Positions 18,326 through 27,788 of a DNA stretch of 64,000 nucleotides are shown piece after piece. The DNA comes from Firmicutes bacterium HGW-Firmicutes-15. Its GTDB lineage: Bacteria > Bacillota > Syntrophomonadia > Syntrophomonadales > Syntrophomonadaceae. The notes under the pieces are model-generated. The model was not told where the DNA came from, ran no database searches, and saw nothing but the letters and a program-made list of their open reading frames with translations. Numbering within the stretch: position 1 is the stretch's first letter; every line of letters starts with the position of its first letter. The position numbers and the translations under genes were made by a program. The stretch spans positions 1 to 64,000 of the forward strand of contig PHAA01000009.1 in NCBI GenBank assembly GCA_002840245.1, written 5' to 3'.

Positions 18326-18590
18326 TATTTTCATAATATCCCATAGCAACGATACGGTTCCTCATCGTACCAGTCTCCGTCATCCATTAATCCTTAACTA
18401 TTTTGGTGAAGATCTACATAATGCCTGCCACAGTTCCAAATCTGGCTTCTTAACATTTAACTATTTCATAGCAGCGATTTTGCCTTTGTGTACAGTTAGC
18501 ATATTCTTATTGGGATTTTAATTATTATAAAAGTTTGAAAAGATTTCATAAATATAGAACAACGGGCAAGTATAGCATTTGAGGGGAACC

Positions 18591-19490
18591 CTATTTTATC
18601 AAACCGTTTGGCAAATCAACTTCTTCAATCATCATCAAATCCTTGCGGGTTAGATACTCCTTATCCACAATTCGCAGGGCCTGCAACCTGATGGACTTTT
18701 CAACAAGATTGCGTACATACCGAGCATTGCCGCTATGCGGATGGCGATTTTTAGTAAAATCATCTAAATTACACTTTAGTTTCCAGCGGCATTTATTACT
18801 GAGTTCATAATCCCTTTCACAATACATTTGCAATGCAATTCGAAAAAGCTCATCATTATCATAGTCCGTAAAATCAATCTGTACTGGAAATCGTGACCTA
18901 AGACCCGGATTAGATTTTAGGAAAAAATCCATTTCACTGCAATAACCGGCCAGGATAACAATAAGATTATCACGATTATCCTCCATACTTTTGACCAAGG
19001 TGGCAATTGCCTCTTTACCAAAATCCTTTTCTCCTCCCTGAGCTAAGGTATAAGCTTCATCCACAAAGAGGATTCCTCCCATGGATTTCTTAATGATCTC
19101 TTTGGTCTTTTGTGCCGTATGACCAATGTACTCTCCAACCAGGTCAGCTCTTTCAGCTTCTACCAGATGTCCTCTGCCTAAAACCCCAATATCATGGAAT
19201 ATCCTGCCCAGTATCCTGGCCACCGTAGTTTTACCGGTTCCTGGATTTCCTTTAAAAACCGCATGCAGAACTGTAGGACACGCTTTCAGCTGTTTTTGGG
19301 CTCTCTGTTTTTGAATCAAAGAAAAAGCGGTCACTTCAGCAATGTTTCTTTTCACCTGTTTCAGGCCAATTAGCTGTTCCAGCTCATTAAATGCGTCGGT
19401 GCGGGCAAATGATAGCGGAGCCACCTCTGGATCTGCAGCAACCCCCCGGCTATCATTCGCAACAGTTTTAAACTTCATTGATATTTCCAT
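18591..19490 (-). CDS. spoVK: SpoVK, AAA+ ATPase of the CbxX/CfqX family
   Basis: This ATPase is required for late spore maturation in Bacillus; it acts in the mother cell on an unknown target. Walker A is [15 protein letters not shown] near residue 85 and Walker B is [13 protein letters not shown]. The [16 protein letters not shown] pore-loop segment and [10 protein letters not shown] arginine finger are typical. I place the start at the ATG at 19490, close behind GGTGGTAGGA; the track GTG at 19502 is within that site. About 299 residues. The last 34 codons are duplicated in frame at 11179-11283. Confidence 0.92.
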   Translation of the reverse strand: MEISMKFKTVANDSRGVAADPEVAPLSFARTDAFNELEQLIGLKQVKRNIAEVTAFSLIQKQRAQKQLKACPTVLHAVFKGNPGTGKTTVARILGRIFHDIGVLGRGHLVEAERADLVGEYIGHTAQKTKEIIKKSMGGILFVDEAYTLAQGGEKDFGKEAIATLVKSMEDNRDNLIVILAGYCSEMDFFLKSNPGLRSRFPVQIDFTDYDNDELFRIALQMYCERDYELSNKCRWKLKCNLDDFTKNRHPHSGNARYVRNLVEKSIRLQALRIVDKEYLTRKDLMMIEEVDLPNGLIK

Positions 19491-19591
19491 TCCTACCACC
19501 ACTTTTATTTAATCTAAACTATATATATGAAAAATAGATCAAAGTGGTGACACTGATTGCTTCTATAACCTGTGCATCTACTTGTTGCAAA

Positions 19592-20494
19592 TTAAAACTC
19601 TGGACCGCTCTTCTTGAAGCCCTTACCCAAAACTTCAATAGTTTCATTGATAGTAATAAATGCTTGGGAATCAATCTGAAATACAATTTCTTTTAAGCGT
19701 GGCAGTTGGGTCCTAGCTACGGTAACCATAATGATGTCCCTGGTTTTATCGGTGTAGGCTCCCCGTCCAGCCAGATAAGTACACCCACGATTCAGATTAT
19801 GAAGGATTTCCGCAGCTATATCCGTACATTGTTCGGAAACTATCATAGCTGTTTTGCTCAGATTGGACCCTGTCTGCACGTTGTCTACTACTTTGCTGCT
19901 TACATACATGGATATAGCCGAAAAAAGGGTCAATTCAATATTTGAGGCAAAAAGAAAAACTCCCAGTATTATTAGGTTAATTGAGAAAAAAATGCTGCCG
20001 AAATTATACCCCCAAAAATTACTGATGATCACCGCTATAATATCCATGCCCCCGGACGAACCCTTACTACGCAAGCAGATTCCACTGCCTAAGCCTGAAA
20101 GAACTCCCCCTAGTATGGCCGATAACAGCAGATTGTTTATTCCCAGATCCAAATGCCAGTTCTGAGTAATCCTCAGAAATAGCGTTAGGGCGAGCATTCC
20201 TATGAGACTGTAAAGAGCAAATCGCTTACTAATGAATTTATATCCCATAATAAAAATTGGTATGTTAAGACCTATGTACCACACCCAGATGTCAACACCG
20301 ACAAGAAACTTAAGTATAATAGCAATCCCGGTGACCCCTCCAGTCAAAATGTGAGCCGGAACCAGAATCACTTCTATGGAAAGAGCAAGTATAAAAGATC
20401 CCATCAGAATGCCTAAGATGTCTTGATATGAGATCTTTTCTTTAAATTTTTTCAATTGAGATGCCACTCTACCCATAGGCTCACTTATGTTCAT
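19592..20494 (-). CDS. YitT family membrane protein
   Basis: The protein has five N-terminal membrane helices with VPAHILTGGVTGIAIIL and GSGICLRSKGSSGGMDIIAVI, hallmarks of the YitT membrane domain. A C-terminal cytosolic DUF2179 domain follows (RGCTYLAGRGAYTDKTRDIIMVTVARTQL). The function is not established. GAGGAGG precedes the ATG. The 300-residue length is usual. It lies upstream of spoVK on the same strand, separated by about 100 nt. Confidence 0.92.
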   Translation of the reverse strand: MNISEPMGRVASQLKKFKEKISYQDILGILMGSFILALSIEVILVPAHILTGGVTGIAIILKFLVGVDIWVWYIGLNIPIFIMGYKFISKRFALYSLIGMLALTLFLRITQNWHLDLGINNLLLSAILGGVLSGLGSGICLRSKGSSGGMDIIAVIISNFWGYNFGSIFFSINLIILGVFLFASNIELTLFSAISMYVSSKVVDNVQTGSNLSKTAMIVSEQCTDIAAEILHNLNRGCTYLAGRGAYTDKTRDIIMVTVARTQLPRLKEIVFQIDSQAFITINETIEVLGKGFKKSGPEF

Positions 20495-20884
20495 AATCTA
20501 CCTCCTCACAAGCGTTAACAACTCGATATCCTACTATAACTAATATCATTCGCAATTTAGTTATTTTCATTACATGTCTTTTGCTTGTGACTATATAGGG
20601 AGGCATTTTGAGTGTGGCGATTTTGCGAGCGTAAGAGAGCAACCGGGTCGGTGCGTGCAAATTAAAGTAAAACCACCTCAGTAGATGGATTAATTGCACC
20701 CAAGCTTTTTAATTTTATGAATATTTACTTACCAAACCTTTAATCAAATCCGAGTAATCTTTTATAATAAATAGATCAAAGTGCTGGCTCAGATAGAAAT
20801 CAGATAATTAAGCTCCCGTTGACCTGATATCGACGAGAACTTAACAAGAATTGTATCGATCATAGTACTCCAGGAAATCCAAGG
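20495..20884. other. Intergenic region between hfq and the YitT gene
   Basis: About 390 nt without a supported gene; the 72-aa minus-strand ORF lacks a ribosome site. It holds the hfq hairpin (20810-20842) and a partial inverted repeat GTGCAAATTAA...TTAATTGCAC (20656-20699). The word AATAGATCAAAGTGCTG at 20769-20785 recurs as AATAGATCAAAGTGGTG near 19532, between YitT and spoVK. The stretch 20570-20660 is richer in GC than its surroundings and may be remnant DNA, not identified. Confidence 0.45.
20810..20842 (-). terminator. Hairpin downstream of hfq
   Basis: AAGCTCCCGTTGA and TCGACGAGAACTT form a 13-bp stem (with G-U pairs) around a 7-nt loop. No T run follows on the minus strand, so it may be an RNA-stabilising or processing hairpin rather than a classical terminator. 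Confidence 0.5.
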
Positions 20885-21133
20885 CTATTCATCCTCATTC
20901 CTAGCATCCATATTAATAACTCCTATAGGCTTAAGAGGTGCAACCGTTGATATGGCATGCTTGTACACAAGCTGTTGCCGCCCTTCTAACTCGACAATAA
21001 CTGTAAAGTTATCAAAACCCCTAACCAAACCTTTTAATTGAAATCCGTTTACAAGGAAAATTGTAACCAATATTTTGTCCTTCCTTACCTGATTCAGAAA
21101 GGCATCTTGTAGATTAAACTGGTTCTTGGTCAT
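20885..21133 (-). CDS. hfq: Hfq, RNA chaperone
   Basis: This is a ring-forming Sm-like protein that binds small RNAs and mRNAs. The 82 residues carry [28 protein letters not shown] (Sm1) and [12 protein letters not shown] (Sm2, the YKHAIST box). AGGGGGA precedes the ATG. It lies directly downstream of miaA, the same order as in many bacteria. Confidence 0.97.
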   Translation of the reverse strand: MTKNQFNLQDAFLNQVRKDKILVTIFLVNGFQLKGLVRGFDNFTVIVELEGRQQLVYKHAISTVAPLKPIGVINMDARNEDE

Positions 21134-21196
21134 AAAGGTAAATCCCCCTATTTATTTATTTTTCCATAAATGTCATAAACAATACCTATTTATATT

Positions 21197-22129
21197 CTAC
21201 ATACTATATAATTGTCCTTCCATAAGATTATAAATTTTTTTCACCAGGATAGCTGGGTTAGAATAATCTGCTACATTAATCCACTGTATGCGTTTGTCTT
21301 TATTAAACCAGGTATATTGCCTCTTAGCATAACGACGGGTCTCCCTCTTAATATCCTGCAGTGTCTCCTGCCAGGTAATCATACCTTCCAGATAACAGTA
21401 AATCTGCTTATAGCCCAGAGCCTTCATAGAATTAAGGGATAAATCATATCCCTTTTCTCTTAGCTCTGCAACTTCCTCAACCAAGCCGTCAGCTATCATT
21501 TTGTCGACTCTTTCCTCAATACGAGCATAGAGCTGGTCTCTTTCCAGGAAAAGTCCTACTACCGAAAGATTATAGGCAAAACGATTCCTGGTCTGAAAAT
21601 CAGAGAAGGCTTGGCCAGTCAGGTCATGAACTTCCAGAGCCCTTATCATTCGCTTTTTATCATTAGGCCCGATTTTCAAGGCATACTCCCTATCAACCAA
21701 CAGGAGCTGCTCATACAGATAATCAATTCCATTTTCCAGACATGCCTGTTCCCATTTACAACGCACTGCCTCTTTGGATTCTATAGGAAAAAAGTCATAA
21801 TCATCTACCACAGCTTGGTAATATAGTCCGGTTCCTCCTACTAGAATAGGAATTTTTCCCCGTTCAGTAATGCTTCTGATTTCCTGCTGAGCCAACTTCT
21901 GGTAGTCTGCTACGGTAAAAATAACATCAGGGTCCACAATGTTAATTAAATGATGGGACGCCATACTTAGCTCTGCAATGCTGGCTTTAGCAGTGCCAAT
22001 ATTCATACCTTTGTAGACCTGCATTGAATCGCAGGATATAATTTCCCCTTTTAATTCTTGCGCCAGGCTTATGGATAGCTCTGTTTTACCGACAGATGTT
22101 GGACCCACCAATGCAGCTAATTTCAACAT
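21197..22129 (-). CDS. miaA: tRNA dimethylallyltransferase MiaA
   Basis: The enzyme adds an isopentenyl group to A37 of tRNAs reading UNN codons; MiaB, also in this window, then methylthiolates it. The P-loop GPTSVGKTELS is at residues 9-19. ISCDSMQVYKGMNIGTAK and VGGTGLYYQAV are substrate-binding motifs. The protein has 310 residues with CAGGAGAG upstream of the ATG. It precedes hfq and follows mutL and a methyltransferase gene. Confidence 0.97.
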   Translation of the reverse strand: MLKLAALVGPTSVGKTELSISLAQELKGEIISCDSMQVYKGMNIGTAKASIAELSMASHHLINIVDPDVIFTVADYQKLAQQEIRSITERGKIPILVGGTGLYYQAVVDDYDFFPIESKEAVRCKWEQACLENGIDYLYEQLLLVDREYALKIGPNDKKRMIRALEVHDLTGQAFSDFQTRNRFAYNLSVVGLFLERDQLYARIEERVDKMIADGLVEEVAELREKGYDLSLNSMKALGYKQIYCYLEGMITWQETLQDIKRETRRYAKRQYTWFNKDKRIQWINVADYSNPAILVKKIYNLMEGQLYSM

Positions 22130-22162
22130 AAAACTCTCCTGTGTTACGACATAAACTTTTGT

Positions 22163-22942
22163 TTAGTTTACTATTATGACCCCATACGCGATGGGGTTAT
22201 GCTTGCTCCCTAGTACTTTTTGGAATCCCAGCCTTTCAATTTCGACACCTTCAAGCAAGGTTTTCAGTACTACGCGTTTTCGGGCTACGCGACAGGCTTC
22301 CTGAATAGTATCTTTATTAAGAGCATCATGATTAGCTAATTTCCTCAGGGGTGAAATAGCTTGACTGCGCCAAATAGGCTTGGTGAACATAGGATCAAAG
22401 TAAACAATATCATAAGACTGATCACCTTGCTGGCGCAAAAACTCTTTATGATCACTATTAATTACCTCTACTCTGTTAATTGCCTGATTCAACCACGCCA
22501 TATTCCCATGGTAAAGTTTCATGCCCCAACCTATTACATGGGCAACTGCGGTTTGGTATTCCAGACCGGTAATTTTACCGGTCTTACTAAAATAGGCAGC
22601 CACAATAGCATCTGCACCCATCCCCAAGGTACAGTCTAGAAAACTGTCTTCCTGGTTCAATTGGCAAGCTTTAATCAATAAGTCTTCCCGACCCTTTTTG
22701 CGATATTCGGCAATCCTGACCTTGGCCATACTAGGATGAAAAAACAACTTCTCATTTTCAACATAAAGAATCGGCCCTTCTGTTTCCCAAACTATAATCC
22801 CTTCTGCGCCATGTTCTGCGGCCAGTTTTGCCAGGCTGCTGCTACGGCGAGGAATATATTCCAGCTGGCTTTCCTTTATAAACTGTGCCATGGTCTCGTT
22901 TACGCTGGCTACGGACTGGGGAGTAGTAACAATATATTTCAT
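22163..22942 (-). CDS. SAM-dependent methyltransferase, RsmJ-like
   Basis: The protein has a class I methyltransferase core, FLDCTLGMGADAIVAAYF (motif I) and YDIVYFDPMFTKPI (motif IV). This resembles the RsmJ/DUF548 group that methylates 16S rRNA. The N-terminal 85 residues form a separate domain. It starts 2 nt after the mutL stop with AAAGGA as ribosome site, so it is coupled to mutL. The rRNA target is inferred from distant family resemblance and is not certain. 259 residues. Confidence 0.7.
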   Translation of the reverse strand: MKYIVTTPQSVASVNETMAQFIKESQLEYIPRRSSSLAKLAAEHGAEGIIVWETEGPILYVENEKLFFHPSMAKVRIAEYRKKGREDLLIKACQLNQEDSFLDCTLGMGADAIVAAYFSKTGKITGLEYQTAVAHVIGWGMKLYHGNMAWLNQAINRVEVINSDHKEFLRQQGDQSYDIVYFDPMFTKPIWRSQAISPLRKLANHDALNKDTIQEACRVARKRVVLKTLLEGVEIERLGFQKVLGSKHNPIAYGVIIVN

Positions 22943-22944
22943 TA

Positions 22945-24744
22945 TTATTTCCTTTTAAAACGTTTATCTAATTCCTGATGGCTCAACTGAATTATCGTTG
23001 GTCTGCCATGAGGGCAGTTGTTGTAATCATCTACTTGGAGCAGATCGTTTATTATAGCAGCCATTTCCTGCCGGCTTAAGCTCTGCCCTGCTTTAACCGA
23101 ATGCTTACAGGCTATCATGGCAAAAATCTCTTTTTTTAGATCTGCAGGACGTTCATCCTCATTGAGGTCCAATATCTCTTTGATGACCTCAATTTCCTGT
23201 CCCCGCAGAAGAGTTGGAGCCGACCTGATAACAACAGCATTAGAACCTAACGCTTCAATATCAAAACCTATCTCCTGGAGCATTTCCATTTTCACTTCCA
23301 ACCGATCCATCTGAGCTGTAGAGAGGTCAAAAGCGAGCGGAAACGCCAATAATTGAGAATCAGAGGCCATAGAACTACTTTCCAGCAAACGGTTAAAATT
23401 TATTCTTTCATGGGCAGCATGCTGGTCTACCACCCAGAGGGTTTCGTCTTTTTCCAACAGGATATAGGAATTAAAGCATTGTCCAATAACAGCATATTCG
23501 CTAGTATCTGGAGCCAACTCGGTAGGAATCACTCTGTCCACTTCAATTCTGGCTGTTGTTAAACCAGCATCACCAAAAGATAATTTCTGATCACTCACCA
23601 TATCAACTTCTGAAGCCATATAGTTTACATAGGCAGATTTATCAGCAGTTCCCCGACTGGTTAGGGAATGAAATGTAGATTCTAAGTCCGTAATTGCGCT
23701 ACTATCTGAAAACGAGGGTTTCTCTAGTCTATCTCGAATTCCCCGACTGACCATGTGGAAAATAGTTTTTTCATCTCGGAAACGGATTTCTGTTTTCTGG
23801 GGATGTACATTTACATCCACCTCATTACTATCAACCGTGAGAAACAGAATAACCGCCGGGTATTCACGCGAGAGCAGGCGGCCTCGGTAGCCTTCATCCA
23901 CAGCCCTTGCTAACATGGGACTCTTTATAAACCTATTATTGATATAAAAAAACTGGTTCTTACGGTTCATCCGCCGAAATTCCGGTTTGGAAATGAGACC
24001 ATGCAAAGAATAGTTTTCTCCCTCCCACTCTATATCAATAAAGTTGGAGGCAAAATCCTGACCGTAGATAGAAATCACCGTATCCCGAAGCAACCTTAAT
24101 TGTGAGCCATAGCGAACATCAGGCGTACCCGAAGGGTGATTGCCGTTCCCCGGCGTCTTAAAATAAAGCTTTTTCTCATTTGAGAAGGAAAATGAAATAT
24201 CCGGACGGGACAGAGCAAGTTTAGTTATTATTTCATGGATATGAATACCCTCGCTTACGGTGGATTTTAAAAACTTTTTGCGTGCCGGGGTATTGAAAAA
24301 AATATCCCGAACAATAATCTTGGTTCCTGGGGCAGTAGGATAAGGCTCAATCTCCTTAACCTTACCACCTTCCAAAAAAGTTCTAGTTCCAGCGCACGAT
24401 TCACATTGGCTGTATAATTCTATCCTGCTAACGGATGCAATACTAGGCAAAGCTTCTCCTCTAAAACCCATGGTATGAATGCGTAGCAGATCCGATTCGT
24501 CAGATATTTTACTGGTAGCATGACGTTGAAAAGCCAGAGCTACATCAGTAGCAGCAATCCCCGCCCCATTATCCGCAATTTCAATCCGATCGATTCCGCC
24601 TCCGGCAATAACTACGGCAATCCTGCTGCTGCCTGCATCGATAGCATTCTCTACCAATTCCTTTACCACCGAAGCCGGTCTTTCAACAACCTCGCCAGCG
24701 GCAATTTTATTAATCAGCCTATCATCCAGAAGCTTAATTGCCAT
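22945..24744 (-). CDS. mutL: DNA mismatch repair protein MutL
   Basis: The GHKL ATPase links MutS to downstream repair. I start the gene at the ATG at 24744 (MAIKLLDDRLINKIAAGEVVERP), the conserved MutL N-terminus, not the upstream extension in the track. DNGAGI and TMGFRGEALPSI are ATP-site motifs. The C-terminal domain has DQHAAHERINF and ACKHSVKAGQ and ends in CPHGRPTIIQLS, the metal-site motifs of endonuclease-type MutL. The ATG lies 1 nt after the stop of the deacetylase-family gene, so expression is coupled. 599 or 600 residues. Confidence 0.96.
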   Translation of the reverse strand: MAIKLLDDRLINKIAAGEVVERPASVVKELVENAIDAGSSRIAVVIAGGGIDRIEIADNGAGIAATDVALAFQRHATSKISDESDLLRIHTMGFRGEALPSIASVSRIELYSQCESCAGTRTFLEGGKVKEIEPYPTAPGTKIIVRDIFFNTPARKKFLKSTVSEGIHIHEIITKLALSRPDISFSFSNEKKLYFKTPGNGNHPSGTPDVRYGSQLRLLRDTVISIYGQDFASNFIDIEWEGENYSLHGLISKPEFRRMNRKNQFFYINNRFIKSPMLARAVDEGYRGRLLSREYPAVILFLTVDSNEVDVNVHPQKTEIRFRDEKTIFHMVSRGIRDRLEKPSFSDSSAITDLESTFHSLTSRGTADKSAYVNYMASEVDMVSDQKLSFGDAGLTTARIEVDRVIPTELAPDTSEYAVIGQCFNSYILLEKDETLWVVDQHAAHERINFNRLLESSSMASDSQLLAFPLAFDLSTAQMDRLEVKMEMLQEIGFDIEALGSNAVVIRSAPTLLRGQEIEVIKEILDLNEDERPADLKKEIFAMIACKHSVKAGQSLSRQEMAAIINDLLQVDDYNNCPHGRPTIIQLSHQELDKRFKRK

Positions 24745-24745
24745 C

Positions 24746-26095
24746 TTATAAAACCGTTTCCAAACTGAGGGCAGATTCCAATGACTTATATACATCTTTG
24801 ACCCGGTCCTGTAAATATACATAGTTATACTTATTGCGACTTCCGGTCATATCTTCATAAAGCTTTTGAGCCTCTGCCTGGCAATCAGGGCAGCCGTAGC
24901 TGGGTACGCTTAGGCAGTATACCCGATTTAAACCCCACCTGGGATGCTGCGCGCTGGATTCTATTACCCGGTAACCTGCACAGTGTTCACACATGCGTAA
25001 CTGGGTGGATTGTTCCTCATGAATGCCATCGGTGTCATAGAATATACTTTTGTAATAGGTGTACATCTTTTTGTGTTCCAGTCGGTTCCGGGCGATAACT
25101 TCTTCCCGCTGCCTGAAGTTGGCCAGCTGGGTCGCTACCAATTTCTCTATATATTGCATGTTCTGGGAGGATTCTTTGAAACGGGTCGGAGAGTAATCGG
25201 GCTCTCTGAGATTAGAGTAGTCTATCCCGGCCATGGCCATGATTATACCCATGTTTACATAGGGCAAAGCCGTTTCGACTGAATAACCTCCTTCTAACAC
25301 TGCGATGTCCGGGGCTAATTTGCTGTTAAGGATCGCATAGCCCTGGGCTGAAAAGCACATATTAGCCAGAGGGTCGCTGTAATGGTTATCCTGACCGGCA
25401 GAATTCACTACCAGTTCAGGCTTAAATTCATCTAAGATTGGCAAGACCAGATTATCGAGCACATAATGAATTCCCATATCGGTCGTGCGTGGCGGCAGGG
25501 GGATATTAATAGTTGAGCCATAAGCCAACGGTCCTCCTAACTCCTCAATAAAGCCAGTTCCCGGATACAGAGTTCTGCCGTCCTGATGAAAAGATATAAA
25601 CAGAATATCGGGATCATGCCAAAACATTTCCTGGGTTCCATCTCCATGGTGTACATCCGTATCCACAATCGCAATCTTACGCAGGCCATATTTCTTGCGC
25701 AGGTATTCAACCATGATCGCTTCATTGTTTATGTTGCAAAAGCCTCGATTTCCATGCGCTACCGTCATGGCATGATGACCGGGTGGTCTCACTAAAGCAA
25801 AACCATTCTTCACCTCACCCTTCATTACCGCATCAGCTATAACCAGAGATGATCCAGCTGATACCAGGTGAGCCTCCGTTATCTGCGCATCAACGTCAGG
25901 AACACAAAAGTGAACCCGGGCAATATCTTTTCTCTCCGCCATGCGCGGTTTATATTCCCTGATCTGAGGCAGATCCATAATGCCCTCTTCAAATATCTGA
26001 TCGCGCGTGTAAAGAAGCCGTTCCTCCCTTTCGGGATGGGTTGGAGATATAGCCCAGTCAAAAGCCGGAAAAAAGATTAAGCCGGTTGGTTTCAT
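24746..26095 (-). CDS. Histone-deacetylase-family hydrolase with C-terminal zinc ribbon
   Basis: This is a zinc hydrolase of the arginase/deacetylase fold. The catalytic pair H107-H108 in RPPGHHAMT, the zinc ligands D147 and H149 in VDTDVHHGDG, a third aspartate in SAGQDNHYSDPL and the catalytic tyrosine in LEGGYS are all present, so it should be active. Natural substrates may be acetyl-lysine proteins, polyamines or other acylamides. About 110 residues follow the catalytic domain, with two CxxC pairs (MCEHCAG and GCPDCQ) predicted to bind zinc; this extension is uncommon. Its start overlaps the hydantoinase stop (ATGA) and its stop abuts mutL. Confidence 0.88.
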   Translation of the reverse strand: MKPTGLIFFPAFDWAISPTHPEREERLLYTRDQIFEEGIMDLPQIREYKPRMAERKDIARVHFCVPDVDAQITEAHLVSAGSSLVIADAVMKGEVKNGFALVRPPGHHAMTVAHGNRGFCNINNEAIMVEYLRKKYGLRKIAIVDTDVHHGDGTQEMFWHDPDILFISFHQDGRTLYPGTGFIEELGGPLAYGSTINIPLPPRTTDMGIHYVLDNLVLPILDEFKPELVVNSAGQDNHYSDPLANMCFSAQGYAILNSKLAPDIAVLEGGYSVETALPYVNMGIIMAMAGIDYSNLREPDYSPTRFKESSQNMQYIEKLVATQLANFRQREEVIARNRLEHKKMYTYYKSIFYDTDGIHEEQSTQLRMCEHCAGYRVIESSAQHPRWGLNRVYCLSVPSYGCPDCQAEAQKLYEDMTGSRNKYNYVYLQDRVKDVYKSLESALSLETVL

Positions 26096-27774
26096 CTGCT
26101 CACCCCCTGATATTCTTCAATAAAGCCGGGTGATATTTGTACCCCTACGTCAAATATCTTCCCCACAGTATCCCATCCTCTGATTACATTAAACTGTTCT
26201 TCCAGGTAAAATTCGGCCTCCCCAGCATACTGCTCCATGCCTCTGGACTTCGCAATCTCTACTAAATGATGCTGAGCTAGCTCTTTAGCATCTTTCATTT
26301 GAAAGGATCGTCCTGCTGGGATACTGCCGCTTAAACCATCCTGATCTATGGCGAAAACCTTATTCTGAGTATCTATATGAACCTGTAATGCCAAAGTGGG
26401 ACGAGCAACACAGGCCCCCAGAGCATTTGCAACCGCTGCATATTTGGGTATTCTGCACTCTACTTGCATACGCCCAGCCAGACCCGGTACAATTGCTGCC
26501 GAAGCAGCGCCTATTCCTATAAGCTCCTCTACATCGAACTTACGACCATGAACTACCTCCCATACCCGGTAGGCTGGCTCATTTTCCCATTCCATGAACA
26601 TCTCCTGGATGGCTTCCTGAATGCGATTAAATACTGTATCCTCTACCGCTCGGCACAGCGTTTCCATATCAATTCCAGTACCTTTAATAAGCTCAGCTAG
26701 TTTTTGGCTTGATTGCAGCGCCACCCCAATCCCGAGTTGGTATTTCTGATTGAAAACATCGGTAACGGTAGGATAATCTCCTCCAAAACAGGCCGCGGCT
26801 CCCCTTCGTCTGCTCAGAACATTAATATTGCCCTGGTCAATACTTATGGGACTATCTCCCCCCATGGGGATAGAACGCACCGAAAATGCGTTGATGTGAG
26901 TATAATGCCCTTGAATAGTGGCACCCTTAGACGCATACAGAGGATGTCCACCTATTAAGAGCGATATATCTACAGTCGTGCCACCAATATCAAGTACTAC
27001 TGAATTCTTGGGATTCATAGTCAAAGCTTTCCCCCCCATAGTACTGGCAGCAGGACCGGTAAAAACCGTCTCACAGGGCTTGGAGCGCGATATTTGTAGA
27101 GGCATGGTGCCTCCATCTGCCTTTAAAATATCAACTTGTGTTTGAATTCCTCTCTCAGCCAATGCCTTTTCTATCTCGCTGGCAAAATCCTCCCAGGTTG
27201 ATTGGGTCATCACCGAATAATAGGTGGTCACTATTCGACGGAGAAAATTAAGCTGCCCAGCTGTCTCGCTGCCAATGGCTACTTCCATCTGAGGATCCCT
27301 TTTCATTATAATTTTGCGAACCTCTTGCTCCTGACTACTATTACGGTTGGAGAATTTACCAACTACCGCGATTTTTTTGATACCCCGCACTTTAATAGCA
27401 TCGACCGCCTTTTCCACCTCTGCCTTGTCAATAGCTTCTAGTTCCCGACCTCTAAAATCAACGCTTCCTTTTAAGAAAAAGGTATCATTAAATAAACGGT
27501 AAGTATCTAATGGTAATCCCGGCCCAGGCAACAAGAGCAAAGCTGTTTTATCCCCACTATCGGTAGCCAGCAGGTTGGTTACCAGAGTAGTACTAAAAAC
27601 AATTCTGTGAATTTTCGCCCCAGCTGAAGCTGTCAACAAATCATCCAAGACCTTTAGCAGCGTGGTCTTCAAGTTTTGCTGATCAGTAGGTTGTTTTACC
27701 GAGGTGACTACTGCCTGCCCATCGAATAAAACCCCATCGGTAAAAGTTCCGCCGACATCAATACCTATCAACAT
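26092..27774 (-). CDS. Hydantoinase/oxoprolinase family protein (HyuA-like)
   Basis: This ATP-dependent amidohydrolase-type protein is related to N-methylhydantoinase A and 5-oxoprolinase. LIGIDVGGTFTDGV is the N-terminal phosphate-binding motif. VLDIGGTTVDISLL and FTGPAAS are the second-domain ATPase motifs. At 560 residues it has the HyuA part only; no HyuB partner is present in the window, so catalysis as a hydantoinase is doubtful. It lies 14 nt after mutS and overlaps the deacetylase gene by 4 nt, inside the mutS-mutL operon. Confidence 0.88.
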   Translation of the reverse strand: MLIGIDVGGTFTDGVLFDGQAVVTSVKQPTDQQNLKTTLLKVLDDLLTASAGAKIHRIVFSTTLVTNLLATDSGDKTALLLLPGPGLPLDTYRLFNDTFFLKGSVDFRGRELEAIDKAEVEKAVDAIKVRGIKKIAVVGKFSNRNSSQEQEVRKIIMKRDPQMEVAIGSETAGQLNFLRRIVTTYYSVMTQSTWEDFASEIEKALAERGIQTQVDILKADGGTMPLQISRSKPCETVFTGPAASTMGGKALTMNPKNSVVLDIGGTTVDISLLIGGHPLYASKGATIQGHYTHINAFSVRSIPMGGDSPISIDQGNINVLSRRRGAAACFGGDYPTVTDVFNQKYQLGIGVALQSSQKLAELIKGTGIDMETLCRAVEDTVFNRIQEAIQEMFMEWENEPAYRVWEVVHGRKFDVEELIGIGAASAAIVPGLAGRMQVECRIPKYAAVANALGACVARPTLALQVHIDTQNKVFAIDQDGLSGSIPAGRSFQMKDAKELAQHHLVEIAKSRGMEQYAGEAEFYLEEQFNVIRGWDTVGKIFDVGVQISPGFIEEYQGVSR

Positions 27775-27788
27775 TTAACCATACCCCC

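Noticed and set aside
18081-18383. 100-residue minus-strand ORF opposite the EamA gene
   Set aside because: It is antisense to the histidine-rich tail, which creates a low-complexity open frame.
18326-18590. Short minus-strand frame MDDGDWYDEEPYRCYGIL behind AAGGATTA, and a plus-strand frame ending in IAAILPLCTVSIFLLGF
   Set aside because: Both are very short, with no recognised family; the gap is otherwise featureless.
20481-20699. 72-residue minus-strand ORF upstream of the YitT gene
   Set aside because: No ribosome site and it overlaps the YitT start; probably remnant or chance.
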